From Rhizobium glycinendophyticum (GTDB taxonomy: Bacteria > Pseudomonadota > Alphaproteobacteria > Rhizobiales > Rhizobiaceae), in contig NZ_VFYP01000003.1 of assembly GCF_006443685.1 (NCBI RefSeq), forward strand, positions 124,001-188,000: a stretch of 64,000 nucleotides of DNA. Direction: 5' to 3'. Under the pieces are notes generated by a model that did no database searches, was not told the DNA's origin, and saw only the letters and a list, made by a program, of their open reading frames with translations. The stretch's first letter is position 1. Each line of letters starts with the position of its first letter. Of the stretch, positions 8,710-17,893 are shown piece by piece. The translations under genes and the position numbers were made by a program.

Positions 8710-10950
8710 ATGAGTTTCTTCTTGAGAGCGGCGAAGACCGCCCAATCGCTGGCAGCGGTTTGTCAAAGAATTGCGGTCGCAACGGGTTTGTGTTTCATCT
8801 TTGCATCTTCAGTCCTTGCCCAGACGCCGGCGCCGTCTCCCGTCACCATCATCGTCAAGCCCGGCCAGGCGGCTTTGGATATTGACGCCGCCATCAAAGC
8901 TGCCGAGCAGGCCGGACGGCAGGTCATTCTTCAGGTGGAGACTGATCCGCAGGCAGCCGGTTCGACCAATGCACCTCCCACACAGTCAACACCAGCAAAC
9001 CCGGCGCCCCCCACAACTCCAGTGGTTGCCATGGACGGCATGTGGATGTTCGGTGATCTCATCACTTCATTCCAACTGGGGATACAGCGGGCCATTGACG
9101 GCTTCACCGGTCTTCCCGCCGCATTCCAGTCGAGCTGGCAGATCCTGAAGGCCGAGGAACAGGGACCTTCGCGAGCCGGACTCGCGGCCCTTTTGTCCTC
9201 GCTAGCAGGGCTCATCACCGCCTATCTCTTGCGCATGGCCCTTGCACGGCTTTCTCGAAGGTTTCATCCGAAGCACGCGTTTTACATCGCATCGCTGCGA
9301 CTAGTCTTCGACGCGATCGCCATTCTCACCTTCGTCGCTGTTTCCTATCTTGTGCTGCAGCAGATCGCCGTCACGCGCACCTTCACCAGACAGGTGGCCG
9401 GCGCCTTCATCGCCATTTTCACCGGCGGGCTCATCTACGCGGCGGCGGGACGATTTCTGTTCAAGTCGAATGGCGACGCCCGCCCTCCGCTACTCGACAT
9501 CGCCCGACCACACTGGCACTTCCGCATGCTTCTCGCTTATGGGCTTCTGAATTCCTTCATCGCCAACTCGGTCCGGCTCGCCGATGTCCGGATGGTCGAT
9601 ACGGAAGCGGCAGATAGCTGGCTGTTCCTGACAGTCTCGATCCTGACAATCCTGAAGCTCTGGTGGTTCATAGCCGGTCGCAGAGACATCGCCAATGTCT
9701 TCACCGGCAAGGAGGGCGGCCATATCCGCCGGGTCGTGGGCAATCTTCTCGCCGACTTCTACATCGTCTCCGCCATCCTCATCTGGTTTGTTGGCCTGCT
9801 GGTCGCGGGCACCGCCCAGAACACGGTCTGGGCAAAGGCGGCGGGCACGACGCAGTTTCTGATGATCATGATCCCGGTCCTGGATCGCGCCATCGTCACC
9901 CTGCTGTCTACCATGGCAAAAAAGCGGGAAGAGCAGCACGGCCGGGATTTCATCGGTATCGTTCTGCGGAGCCTGGGGACCCCGCTTGCCGGCGCCGTCT
10001 GGCTGCTGGGCCTGCACACCGTCGTCCAACTCTGGCAGCCCCTGACAATGGGGGCGTCCTCGCTGATCACCGTCTGGATGATATGGCTGGAAAGACTGGC
10101 CTTCGCGCTCATCGTCAGCTGGACGATCTGTAGTTTCCTGCTGCGCTACTTCGATGCCGTGGCACCGACCAATGCGCCGGTAATTCCTGGACAGGAGGAC
10201 GAAGTGAAGGTCGAGACGAGCCGCATCAGCACCATCCTTCCGGTGGTCCGCAACCTGATCCTCGGTGCCGTCGTCGCGATTGCCGGCCTGGTCATCGTCT
10301 CGACCGCCGGCGTTGACGTGGCGCCGCTGCTGGCCGGCTTTGGCGTGCTGGGTCTTGCGCTGTCCTTCGGTTCGCAAACCTTGGTGAAGGACGTGGTGTC
10401 TGGCATCTTCTTCCTCGCCGAAGACGCCTTTCGCATTGGGGAATACATCGACACCGGAAAGCTGGTTGGAACGGTCGAACAGATCTCGCTCCGTTCCGTC
10501 CGGCTTCGCCACCACAACGGGCCGATCCACACTGTTCCGTTCGGCCAGATCAGTTCGGTAACCAACTTCAGTCGTGATTGGGGCACCATTAAATTCGAGC
10601 TGCGCTTCGAACGCGACGCCGATTTGGAAGTGATCCGCAAGATCGCCAAGAAAGTTGGCCTAAGCCTTCTAGACCATCCCGAATTCGGTGACACCTTCCT
10701 CGTGCCCGTCAAGATGCAGGGCATCCATGACGTGAATGAGACCTCGATGGTGGTCCGCTTCAAGTTTACCGCCCGGCCCGGCAAGCCCAGCTTCATCAAG
10801 CGGGAAGCAATGAAACTGTTGATGGCAGCATTCAAGGAAGCGGGTCTGCCGCTGGCATCGAATGCTGTCGTGGTGCGCTCAGGCAGCGGTCACATGACGG
10901 AAGCCGGCGGCGCCGCCGCAACCGTAATCCCGCTGCAGACCACAGGCTGA
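8710..10950 (+). CDS. Large mechanosensitive channel, MscS family
   Basis: 746 residues from the ATG at 8710. A signal peptide (ending near SSVLAQ, residue 38) and a proline-rich periplasmic stretch are followed by about eight to ten membrane segments. The pore helix and beta domain of MscS lie at about residues 535-625 (LLAGFGVLGLALSFGSQTLV, then FFLAEDAFRIGEYI) and the alpha-beta C-terminal domain runs to about 720. It is a large YbdG/YnaI-type paralogue, longer than E. coli MscS (286). It releases solutes when membrane tension rises. The frame is open back to 8320, but that part overlaps the GFA gene region and lacks family features. Confidence 0.85.
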   Translation: MSFFLRAAKTAQSLAAVCQRIAVATGLCFIFASSVLAQTPAPSPVTIIVKPGQAALDIDAAIKAAEQAGRQVILQVETDPQAAGSTNAPPTQSTPANPAPPTTPVVAMDGMWMFGDLITSFQLGIQRAIDGFTGLPAAFQSSWQILKAEEQGPSRAGLAALLSSLAGLITAYLLRMALARLSRRFHPKHAFYIASLRLVFDAIAILTFVAVSYLVLQQIAVTRTFTRQVAGAFIAIFTGGLIYAAAGRFLFKSNGDARPPLLDIARPHWHFRMLLAYGLLNSFIANSVRLADVRMVDTEAADSWLFLTVSILTILKLWWFIAGRRDIANVFTGKEGGHIRRVVGNLLADFYIVSAILIWFVGLLVAGTAQNTVWAKAAGTTQFLMIMIPVLDRAIVTLLSTMAKKREEQHGRDFIGIVLRSLGTPLAGAVWLLGLHTVVQLWQPLTMGASSLITVWMIWLERLAFALIVSWTICSFLLRYFDAVAPTNAPVIPGQEDEVKVETSRISTILPVVRNLILGAVVAIAGLVIVSTAGVDVAPLLAGFGVLGLALSFGSQTLVKDVVSGIFFLAEDAFRIGEYIDTGKLVGTVEQISLRSVRLRHHNGPIHTVPFGQISSVTNFSRDWGTIKFELRFERDADLEVIRKIAKKVGLSLLDHPEFGDTFLVPVKMQGIHDVNETSMVVRFKFTARPGKPSFIKREAMKLLMAAFKEAGLPLASNAVVVRSGSGHMTEAGGAAATVIPLQTTG

Positions 10951-10957
10951 TGAACGA

Positions 10958-10987
10958 AGAAGGCCGCAGCATGCGCTGCGGCCTTCT
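10958..10987. terminator. Strong bidirectional terminator between mscS and tal
   Basis: Perfect 13-base stem, AGAAGGCCGCAGC at 10958-10970 with its complement at 10975-10987, loop ATGC. It lies between the converging stops at 10950 and 11018, so it can serve both genes. Confidence 0.8.
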
Positions 10988-11017
10988 GGAAAGCGTGAAA
11001 GGCAGGGCCTTATCAGA

Positions 11018-11974
11018 TCAGGCCGCGAGCGCCTTGGCGATCTGGCCTCGAAGCGTATCCATATCCTTGGCAAAGCCGCGAATACCTTCCGCCAGCTTCT
11101 CGGTCGCCATGGCATCTTGATTCATCGCCCAGCGGAAGGACTTTTCGTCGAGCGATACCAGCGGCTCCGCCTTCACCGTGTCGGGCGACAGAGCACGGGC
11201 GAGCGTCCCCTGGTCCGCATTCAGCTCGTCGAGCAGCTGCGGGCTGATGGTCAGGCGGTCGCAACCGGCCAGCGCTTCGATTTCGCCGGCATTGCGGAAC
11301 GAGGCGCCCATGACGATCGTGCCGATGCCATTGGCCTTGTAGTAGTTGTAGATCGAACGGACCGAGACGACGCCCGGATCGGTCTCGGAGGTGTAGTCCT
11401 CACCCGTCGACTTCTTGTACCAGTCCAGAATTCGGCCGACGAAGGGCGAGATCAGGAAGACCTTGGCTTCCGCGCAGGCTATGGCCTGGGCCTTGGAGAA
11501 GAGCAGCGTCAGATTGCAATCGATGCCTTCCTTCTGCAGCACCTCGGCAGCGCGGATGCCTTCCCATGTCGAGGCGAGCTTGATCAGGATACGATCCTTT
11601 TCGATACCGCGTTCCTTGTAGCCCGCGACGATCTGGTGCGCCTTTTCGACCGAGGCCTTGGTGTCGAAGGAGAGGTCAGCGTCAACTTCGGTCGACACAC
11701 GACCGGGCACGAGCTCGGCGAGTGCTGCACCGACGGAGATGGCCATGCGGTCGGCAATAGCACCGATCACGGCCTCGTCCTGCCCGCCCTTGGCCTTGCC
11801 CCAGGTGATCGCCTCCTGGAAGGCATCCTTGAACGCATCCGTGCCGAGCGCTTTCAGCACGATGGAGGGGTTGGTGGTGCAATCCACCGGCTTCAGGCGC
11901 CGGACGGCCTCGATGTCACCGGTATCGGCGACCACGGTCGTCATGGAACGAAGCTGTTCGAGTTTCGAAGTCAT
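11018..11974 (-). CDS. tal: Transaldolase
   Basis: 318 residues. The Schiff-base lysine is K132 in [12 protein letters not shown], the same number as E. coli TalB, and [12 protein letters not shown] at 31-42 and the TEVDAD strand at 95-100 are conserved. Transaldolase moves a three-carbon unit between sedoheptulose 7-phosphate and glyceraldehyde 3-phosphate in the cytosolic pentose phosphate pathway. The ATG at 11974 follows AAGGA with proper spacing; the upstream extension to 12052 lacks family similarity. The gene faces away from a SorC-type regulator. Confidence 0.95.
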   Translation of the reverse strand: MTSKLEQLRSMTTVVADTGDIEAVRRLKPVDCTTNPSIVLKALGTDAFKDAFQEAITWGKAKGGQDEAVIGAIADRMAISVGAALAELVPGRVSTEVDADLSFDTKASVEKAHQIVAGYKERGIEKDRILIKLASTWEGIRAAEVLQKEGIDCNLTLLFSKAQAIACAEAKVFLISPFVGRILDWYKKSTGEDYTSETDPGVVSVRSIYNYYKANGIGTIVMGASFRNAGEIEALAGCDRLTISPQLLDELNADQGTLARALSPDTVKAEPLVSLDEKSFRWAMNQDAMATEKLAEGIRGFAKDMDTLRGQIAKALAA

Positions 11975-12071
11975 CAGGTCATCCTTCGGCTGGCGAAAAG
12001 AGTTGGCGACCGCCATCGAAACGCCGGTCGTGATAGCCCGGACTATCGCCACTGGGCGACGACAAAGTCAA

Positions 12072-12100
12072 GACATATGTCCTTTGAATTTGACATAAGT
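12072..12100. promoter_or_regulatory. Possible operator between tal and the SorC-type regulator
   Basis: A perfect ten-base palindrome GACATATGTC (12072-12081) is followed at 12092-12098 by a second GACATAA half. This A+T-rich patch stands in the 175-base divergent gap, 70 bases before the regulator start and 98 before tal. Binding by the adjacent SorC-type protein is a guess from position. Confidence 0.35.
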
Positions 12101-12149
12101 ATCAACCCAACGGATAGTAAGGGCCGCAGTTCCCACATCGAGAGAAATC

Positions 12150-13151
12150 TTGGCGAAACTCAGACGCGATACCCATTCGAGCTATACCGACGCGAGCGCA
12201 CTCCGCATCCGCGCCGCCTGGCTCTATTACAACGAGGGCCTGACGCAGAAGGACGTCGCAGACCGGCTCGGCATCAGCCGTTCGACCGTCATCCGCATGC
12301 TGGAAGAGGCAAGAAAGCGCGCCGAAGTGCAGATCTGGATCAGCGACGGTGTCGCAGACTGCGTCGATCTCGCGGTTCGTCTGGAAAAGGCCTATGGCCT
12401 CGATGAGGCGGTTGTCGTTCCCTCGCCCGATAGTGAGCAGGCAGACGCCATCGCCAAGGCGGTGGGCCTTGCGCTCGGCCAGTTCCTCACCGAAGCCATC
12501 ACTGACGACATGACCATCGGCGTCGGCTGGGGCCGCACCATGACCGCATCTCTGTCAGGCTTTCGCCCGCCCCGGCGGGAAAACTGCAAGGTGGTCTCGC
12601 TGCTTGGCGGCATCGTCGCCGTACGCCAGACCAATCCCATCGACTACACCTGGCGACTGGCAAGCCAGCTTGGCGCCGAATGCTATATGTTCCTCGCCCC
12701 TTTGCTTGTGGATTCCGTAGCCACCAAGCGCGCACTGATAGAGGAATGCGGCCTGAAGACGATCTACGACCTTGCTGAAAATCTCGACCTCGCCATCGTC
12801 TCCTGTGGCGATATCGGCCCGCATTCCACCTCGCTCTCGGAAGGTTTCATCAGCCACCAGGCACTTATGGAACTGGTCAAGGTGGGCTGTGTCTGCGACA
12901 CCATGTTCAATTTCCTGGATGCAGAGGGAAATTCGGTCGCTCACCCAATCAACGAGCGGGTCATGTCGGTCGATCTGGACACGCTGAAGAAGGCGAAACA
13001 CATCGTCCTTTCTTCGGGCGGCGCGCATCGTGCCAAGGCCATTCGCGCGACGATAAGGCGGATCGGGTGTAATACGCTGATTACGGATGAAGGCGCTGCG
13101 CGGGAATTGTTGAGTTTGGCGACGGTTCAAGACGCCTATTCGTCGCCATAA
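12150..13151 (+). CDS. SorC/DeoR-type sugar-binding transcriptional regulator
   Basis: 333 residues from a TTG at 12150 preceded by AGAGA. Residues about 17-58 form a sigma-factor-like HTH (RAAWLYYNEGLTQKDVADRL, ISRSTVIRMLEEARK), and residues 65-330 form the SorC effector domain that binds a phosphorylated sugar (GVGWGRTM near 132, LLGGIVAVRQ near 151, CGDIG near 217). It lies divergent from transaldolase, which suggests control by a pentose or sugar phosphate. EryD of Brucella is one family member; I cannot tell which effector applies here. Its last 16 bases overlap the end of the broken toxin gene on the other strand. Confidence 0.85.
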   Translation: MAKLRRDTHSSYTDASALRIRAAWLYYNEGLTQKDVADRLGISRSTVIRMLEEARKRAEVQIWISDGVADCVDLAVRLEKAYGLDEAVVVPSPDSEQADAIAKAVGLALGQFLTEAITDDMTIGVGWGRTMTASLSGFRPPRRENCKVVSLLGGIVAVRQTNPIDYTWRLASQLGAECYMFLAPLLVDSVATKRALIEECGLKTIYDLAENLDLAIVSCGDIGPHSTSLSEGFISHQALMELVKVGCVCDTMFNFLDAEGNSVAHPINERVMSVDLDTLKKAKHIVLSSGGAHRAKAIRATIRRIGCNTLITDEGAARELLSLATVQDAYSSP

Positions 13152-13504
13152 GTATGCGGCAAATTGCGCTCGACCTCCATCGCATCGTGCAGGATGCGAC
13201 CCACCCCGATCAGTTGGGGCAGGGCATGTCGAAAGAGTATGAAGTGTCGCGGCCGGCGGACAATTCAGGTTGAATGACGAGCCCTATCGCGGCTGTTTCG
13301 CAGATGGTAGCTATGGATACCAGATCCGAGCTCAGGCCGTGTCACGACGCCACGTCGCAAGGTCGACATAGCGAGATCCGAGAGCGCTGTGACAAGCAGA
13401 AACTCGTAGCGGAGCAGTGCGTCGCCACCAAAGTCAGCATAGGTTCTCGTCAGGTTATCGAGAATGTCGGCTTCGGCTTCGGTCGAAAGCCGGACTTCAA
13501 CCAT
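13136..13504 (-). pseudogene. ParE-family toxin gene interrupted by an in-frame TGA
   Basis: The frame from the ATG at 13504 encodes 79 residues (MVEVRLSTEAEADILDNLTR...) and stops at TGA 13265-13267. The same frame then continues for 42 codons to TAG at 13136 and encodes what a ParE C terminus should look like: PRHFILFRHALPQLIGVGRI, then LHDAMEVERNLP. A stop inside the strand just before the essential C-terminal block means the product is probably inactive. The gene overlaps its antitoxin by eight bases. Read-through cannot be excluded, and a single sequencing error would also restore it. Confidence 0.8.
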
Positions 13505-13796
13505 CGTCCCTCGCGCGGTTGCCCACGTCTTGGGCAGCCTTCCAGCCTATCCTAGCAATGTGGTCAGCCCGCTTTTCGACCGGAACGTCGTTGAACCGCC
13601 CTTGGTCCAGGTCGGCGAAGCCTAGATCGGCCGCTTGTCGCAAAGCTTGAAGTTTATCAGCGTCACCCGCGGCCTTCTCCTCAACGAGCCGAAGGCCTTC
13701 GCGAAGGACATCATTTGCATCATCGAAACGTCCGGATTCCGCCAGGCTAACGATCCGGCGGCTGATGTCGTCTGGGAGGTGTACCGTGTTGCGCAT
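13497..13796 (-). CDS. ParD-family (CopG/RHH) antitoxin
   Basis: 99 residues. The N terminus MRNTVHLPDDISRRIVSLAE is a ribbon-helix-helix DNA-binding domain, and residues about 25-70 (FDDANDVLREGLRLVEEKAA) are the toxin-binding helix of ParD. A Shine-Dalgarno AGAGGATG precedes the ATG. It should bind the ParE product and repress its own promoter. The partner toxin has a premature stop, so the antitoxin may now be an orphan. Confidence 0.85.
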   Translation of the reverse strand: MRNTVHLPDDISRRIVSLAESGRFDDANDVLREGLRLVEEKAAGDADKLQALRQAADLGFADLDQGRFNDVPVEKRADHIARIGWKAAQDVGNRARDDG

Positions 13797-13840
13797 GGCT
13801 CATCCTCTCACAGAAGCAGCAATCAGAAGAGCGCCGTACT

Positions 13841-14725
13841 TTAAACCTTGCCCGCCTCCCAGCCGAGCATGGCCCGCTTGCGGGTTAGGCCCCAATGATA
13901 GCCGGTCAGAGCGCCGCTCTTGCCCAGCGCCCGGTGGCACGGCACGACAAACGAGATCGGGTTGCGGCCGACGGCCGCTCCCACCGCGCGGCTGGCGGTA
14001 GGCTGACCGATCTTGTGGGCGATGTCGGAATAGGTGACCGCCTTGCCGAGCGGGATCTGCAGAAGGCTTTCCCAGACGCGGATCTCGAAATCAGAGCCGA
14101 TCAACACAACCCGCAGAGGCTCATCCGCCGACCAGCGCTCCGGGTGGAAGACGCGCGCGGCATAGGGTGTCGTCGCCCCGATGTCCTCGACGTAATGCGC
14201 ATTCGGCCAACGCTGCGCCATATCATCGAAACACAACCCCTCGCGCCCGACATCGGCAAAGGCGAGACCCGCCAATCCGCGATCGGTGATCATCACAAGT
14301 GCGAGGCCGAAGGGGGAAGGATGGAAGCCATAACGTATGGTCAGCCCCGCCCCCCGAGCCTTCCACTCGCCGGGGCTCATGGCCTCATGGGTGACGAACA
14401 GGTCATGCAGGCGCCCGGGGCCCGACAGGCCGAGTTCCAGCGAGGTCTCCAAGAGCGGCAGTTCCTCGCGACCCAGCAAGCGCTTGGCATGATCGAGCGT
14501 CACGGCCTGCAGGAAAGCCTTGGGGGAAAGGCCCGCCCAGCGCGTGAACGTCTTTTGCAACTGCGTTGGCGATTGTCCGAGCCGCTCGGCGATGAGCTCC
14601 AGAGAGGGCTGGCTCTGATAGTCGAGCGTCAGCATCTCGATCACTTGCCGCACGGTCTCGTAGTCGGAGCCATCGGGCGTGATGTCGGTGGTCTGTGAAA
14701 GATCGATCTGGCGGGCGAAGGTCAT
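13841..14725 (-). CDS. Ada-like bifunctional AraC regulator / O6-methylguanine-DNA methyltransferase, lacking the zinc domain
   Basis: 294 residues. Residues about 25-122 are an AraC-type double HTH (LELIAERLGQSPTQLQKTFT); residues about 205-290 are the methyltransferase domain with the acceptor C263 in VVPCHRALG and the partner motif TYSDIA. The enzyme removes O6-methyl groups from guanine suicidally. The N-terminal Ada zinc domain with the phosphotriester-accepting Cys38 is absent, so methylation sensing by that route is not possible. The AraC part may still bind DNA. Confidence 0.88.
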   Translation of the reverse strand: MTFARQIDLSQTTDITPDGSDYETVRQVIEMLTLDYQSQPSLELIAERLGQSPTQLQKTFTRWAGLSPKAFLQAVTLDHAKRLLGREELPLLETSLELGLSGPGRLHDLFVTHEAMSPGEWKARGAGLTIRYGFHPSPFGLALVMITDRGLAGLAFADVGREGLCFDDMAQRWPNAHYVEDIGATTPYAARVFHPERWSADEPLRVVLIGSDFEIRVWESLLQIPLGKAVTYSDIAHKIGQPTASRAVGAAVGRNPISFVVPCHRALGKSGALTGYHWGLTRKRAMLGWEAGKV

Positions 14726-14806
14726 GACGAAATCCTCAATGTGAACAGGACTTCACCACGGATAGTGACCCCTTGCCACCCGTTTCTTGCGGAACCGACC
14801 GCTCAC

Positions 14807-15301
14807 TCAGATGCGCTGCTTGGCCGTCGCCAGTGCCCCCTTGAAGGCTTTGGAAAAACTCTCGCGATCATCGGGATTGAGGAAGGAGCCGATATCGGTG
14901 ACACGTCCCTCCCCTGCAACACGCATCGCCGTGATGCCGAATTCTTCGTGACGGTGGACGAAAAAACGAGCCCAGAGCGTTTTGAAGCGGTGCTCGGTCA
15001 TTCGCCCGGCGGGCGTGAATTTGCGGATCGACAGGCTGGTGCGCGAAACGGTGACCTCTTCGCGAGCGCGAGCTGCACGATAGTTGAGCCAGAAGGCACC
15101 GTAGAGCAACAGAAAGTCGAGACCGAAAAACAGGCCGATCGGCCAGGCCCCCGTCGCCATGAAGAACATTGCATGCACCAGACAGACCGTGCCGGTGATG
15201 GCAAACAGCACGCGAAAACCCTTGCGGCCGAGCGACCGGTAGGGCGTCAGTTCCGCTGCGAAAATCGGCTGATCCGCCGCCTGCTCGACATTGCCTTCCA
15301 T
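14807..15301 (-). CDS. DUF2244 membrane protein
   Basis: 164 residues with two hydrophobic segments (about 30-48 and 52-70), followed by a soluble part containing RTSLSIRKFTPAGR and FFVHRHEEFGITAM. The pattern of a short helical hairpin and a C-terminal beta region is that of DUF2244, a family common beside endonuclease III in Rhizobiales. Function unknown. It is divergent from nth with only 25 bases between the starts. Confidence 0.8.
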   Translation of the reverse strand: MEGNVEQAADQPIFAAELTPYRSLGRKGFRVLFAITGTVCLVHAMFFMATGAWPIGLFFGLDFLLLYGAFWLNYRAARAREEVTVSRTSLSIRKFTPAGRMTEHRFKTLWARFFVHRHEEFGITAMRVAGEGRVTDIGSFLNPDDRESFSKAFKGALATAKQRI

Positions 15302-15326
15302 GATCGCACCCGACTATAGATTTTGC

Positions 15327-16121
15327 ATGACCGATCCGAAGCCGAAATCCAGCACCGAAACCTTGAAAAAGTCAAATCCGTCGACCCGTCGCAAGCAGGC
15401 GACACGCCGCCGCACGGCCTATACGCGCGCCGAACTGGAAGAGATCTTCCGCCGCTTCTCGATCCAGCGACCGGAACCCAAAGGCGAGCTGGAACACGTC
15501 AACCCGTTCACGCTGGTGGTCGCCGTGGCGCTTTCCGCCCAGGCCACCGACGCTGGCGTAAATAAGGCGACGCGGGCGCTGTTCAAGGTCGCTGACACCC
15601 CGGAAAAGATGCTGGCTCTAGGAGAGGAAAAAGTCCGTGACTACATCAAGACCATCGGGCTTTACCGCAACAAGGCAAAGAATGTCATCGCGCTCAGCCA
15701 GAAGCTGGTGGATGACTTCGGAAGCGTCGTGCCACGCACCCGCGAGGAACTGGTGACGCTGCCGGGCGTCGGCCGCAAGACCGCCAACGTGGTTTTGTCC
15801 ATGGCCTTCGGCATCCCGACCATGGCCGTCGACACGCATATTTTCCGCATTGGCAACCGCATCAGGCTCGCACCCGGGAAGACGCCGGACGAGATCGAGG
15901 ACATCCTGATGCGGATCATCCCCGAGCAATATCTCTTCCATGCCCATCACTGGCTGATCCTGCACGGCCGCTACTGTTGCAAGGCGCGTCGCCCCGAATG
16001 CGAACATTGCGTCATCGCCGACATCTGCAAGTCACCGGAAAAGACGGTGGATGTGCCGGCTCCGCTGGTCGAGCTTCCGCCGCAGGCCATCAGCACTGCC
16101 GAGGAAACGTCAGCGTTGTAA
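15327..16121 (+). CDS. nth: Endonuclease III (DNA glycosylase/AP lyase)
   Basis: 264 residues. The helix-hairpin-helix LPGVGRKTANVV carries catalytic K151; D169 is in AVDTHIFR; and the [4Fe-4S] ligands C218, C225, C228 and C234 have the C-x6-C-x2-C-x5-C spacing of the family. It removes oxidised pyrimidines and cuts the abasic site. The basic N-terminal tail (residues 1-32) is about 20-30 residues longer than in E. coli Nth (211). The ATG at 15327 fits best; the frame extends 12 codons further up. Its end overlaps the end of the next gene by 12 bases. Confidence 0.95.
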   Translation: MTDPKPKSSTETLKKSNPSTRRKQATRRRTAYTRAELEEIFRRFSIQRPEPKGELEHVNPFTLVVAVALSAQATDAGVNKATRALFKVADTPEKMLALGEEKVRDYIKTIGLYRNKAKNVIALSQKLVDDFGSVVPRTREELVTLPGVGRKTANVVLSMAFGIPTMAVDTHIFRIGNRIRLAPGKTPDEIEDILMRIIPEQYLFHAHHWLILHGRYCCKARRPECEHCVIADICKSPEKTVDVPAPLVELPPQAISTAEETSAL

Positions 16122-16823
16122 GGCCCGATCCCTTGCCGTCAGCGCCTTGTGCAGATGCACCATCAGACCGGCCGCGAAGAGCGGCGTCAGAAGATTGAGG
16201 ATCGGCACTGCCAGGAAGGCGGCAATTACGAGCCCCGCCATGAAGACTGTGCCGGAATGGCGAGAGCGCAGCAGCTTCGCCTCCTCCACCGAGCGGAAGC
16301 GCATGGCAGCAAATTCGAAGAATTCCCGGCCGAGCAGATAGCCGTTGACCAGGAAGAAGGCGAGAATGTTGACGCCGGGAATGAATAGCAGCATCAGCGC
16401 GATCATGTTGCCGACGATCACCACGCCGAAAAACTTGATCGAAGCGACGATCGCTTCACCCATCGGCATGGCCCGGCCTGGAGGGTCGTTTGGATAATCG
16501 CGCTTCTCGACCACTTCGGCGACATCGTCGAGGAAGAGACCGGCGATGATCGCGGTCACCGGCGAGAGCAGCAACGCAAGGCCGAGCGCGAGTCCGATGC
16601 TGGCAAGGATGCCGAAGACGAAGGTCAGCCACCCCGCCCAGGCTGGCAGATCGGGCACAAAGCCTTCGATGAACGGCATGACGAAGGCGATGAAGCTCTC
16701 GCGCAAACCGAACCACAGACCGATCAGCACGAGCACAGTCAGACCCAGCGTCTTCCAGAACACGGAGCGCGTTTCCGGCGCAAAGAGATTGCGCGCAGAC
16801 AGCGCAGCGGCATCAAGTATCAT
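16110..16823 (-). CDS. EI24/CysZ-like inner-membrane protein
   Basis: 237 residues from the ATG at 16823. Four long hydrophobic regions are visible (about 24-50, 66-95, 133-170, 195-225), with the PEI24 motif VNGYLLGREFFEFAAMRFR near 170-188. E. coli CysZ (253 residues) belongs to this family and takes up sulfate; many alphaproteobacterial members are uncharacterised, so sulfate transport is only a possibility. No cys genes lie nearby. Confidence 0.75.
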   Translation of the reverse strand: MILDAAALSARNLFAPETRSVFWKTLGLTVLVLIGLWFGLRESFIAFVMPFIEGFVPDLPAWAGWLTFVFGILASIGLALGLALLLSPVTAIIAGLFLDDVAEVVEKRDYPNDPPGRAMPMGEAIVASIKFFGVVIVGNMIALMLLFIPGVNILAFFLVNGYLLGREFFEFAAMRFRSVEEAKLLRSRHSGTVFMAGLVIAAFLAVPILNLLTPLFAAGLMVHLHKALTARDRALQR

Positions 16824-16899
16824 CAGGGCCTCCTTCGACTTCAGGCCTTGATGTAGGTTCAACGGGTGTCCCCTGCAATCGGCGCGGTCGCGATGTGAT

Positions 16900-17688
16900 T
16901 TAACCGAGCTGGTAGAGCGCCGGTCGGCGATCGGCAAAGTAAGGGTTCTGCGCCTTGGCTTCGGCGTAGGCCGTCGTATCGACGTCCGCCACCAGCAGCG
17001 TCTCATGCATGCCGGCCCGCGCCAGTTCATCACCGTCCGGCGCCAGGATCACGGAGCGTCCGCCATAGGACAGATCGTTCTCCTTGCCGCAGAGATCGGC
17101 ATAGACGAGGAAGACACCATTCTCAAAAGCCCGTGCCGGCACCACGGTATCGGCAATCCGCCGGCTGATGATCCCTTCCGGCAACGCGGTCGGAACGATC
17201 ACCATTTCAGCGCCCGCCAGCGCCAGCGTGCGCACGTTTTCGGGGAATTCGACGTCGTAGCAGATCAGCATGCCGGCCTTGATGCCGCCGATATCAAACA
17301 CATGCGGCGCCTCGTCTCCCGGCACAAAGGCCGCGCGCTCGCCGTCGCCATAGAGATGGCTCTTGCGATAGAATTCAGCCGTCCCGTCCGGCCGCACAAG
17401 CACTGCGGAGTTGAACACGCGATTGCCGTCCCGTTCCGGAAAGCCGGCACAGATGGCAAGTCCGCAATCGGCCGCGATCTCGGTCAAGGCGCCAACGATA
17501 GCCCCGTCCCGCCCCTCGGCAAGCTCCTCGAAGGCTGCCCCCTGAGCGTAACCACTGGTGCAGAGTTCCGGCGTCACCAGCAGTTCCGCACCCATCTCTG
17601 CTGCCGCCATTGCTGCCTGAGCGATTTTTCCGATGTTGCCAGGCACGTCGCCCGGGATCGGCTGCATTTGGTAGAGGGAAATCAACAT
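16900..17688 (-). CDS. Nitrilase-superfamily amidohydrolase (carbon-nitrogen hydrolase)
   Basis: 262 residues from the ATG at 17688. The triad is E41 (VTPELCTSGY), K109 (FYRKSHLYG) and C143 (LICYDVEFPE). The length and the motif set fit the small C-N hydrolase branch containing omega-amidase, deaminated glutathione amidase and R-stereoselective amidases. These cytosolic enzymes hydrolyse amides to acid and ammonia. The substrate cannot be read from sequence. The gene stands alone, divergent from the AI-2E-type permease. Confidence 0.85.
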   Translation of the reverse strand: MLISLYQMQPIPGDVPGNIGKIAQAAMAAAEMGAELLVTPELCTSGYAQGAAFEELAEGRDGAIVGALTEIAADCGLAICAGFPERDGNRVFNSAVLVRPDGTAEFYRKSHLYGDGERAAFVPGDEAPHVFDIGGIKAGMLICYDVEFPENVRTLALAGAEMVIVPTALPEGIISRRIADTVVPARAFENGVFLVYADLCGKENDLSYGGRSVILAPDGDELARAGMHETLLVADVDTTAYAEAKAQNPYFADRRPALYQLG

Positions 17689-17893
17689 GCTGACACCTGT
17701 CGAACAGAGGAAGTTTGCAAGATCCGAACCCTTTGGATAGCCCAGACTAGCGGCAACTCCAAGGCATGCTCGGCTCACCTTGGCCTAGGTGTCGTGACGG
17801 TGGATCAAAAATCGCTTGGAACCGTTATCGTGCAGGCATCGACTTTGCCTGTCGGTATGGTCGACATGCGGTGGGCGCGGGGACAGGAAAACC

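Noticed and set aside
11117..12406. 429-codon open frame on the + strand
   Set aside because: Antisense to tal and overlapping the SorC-type regulator in another phase; no family features.
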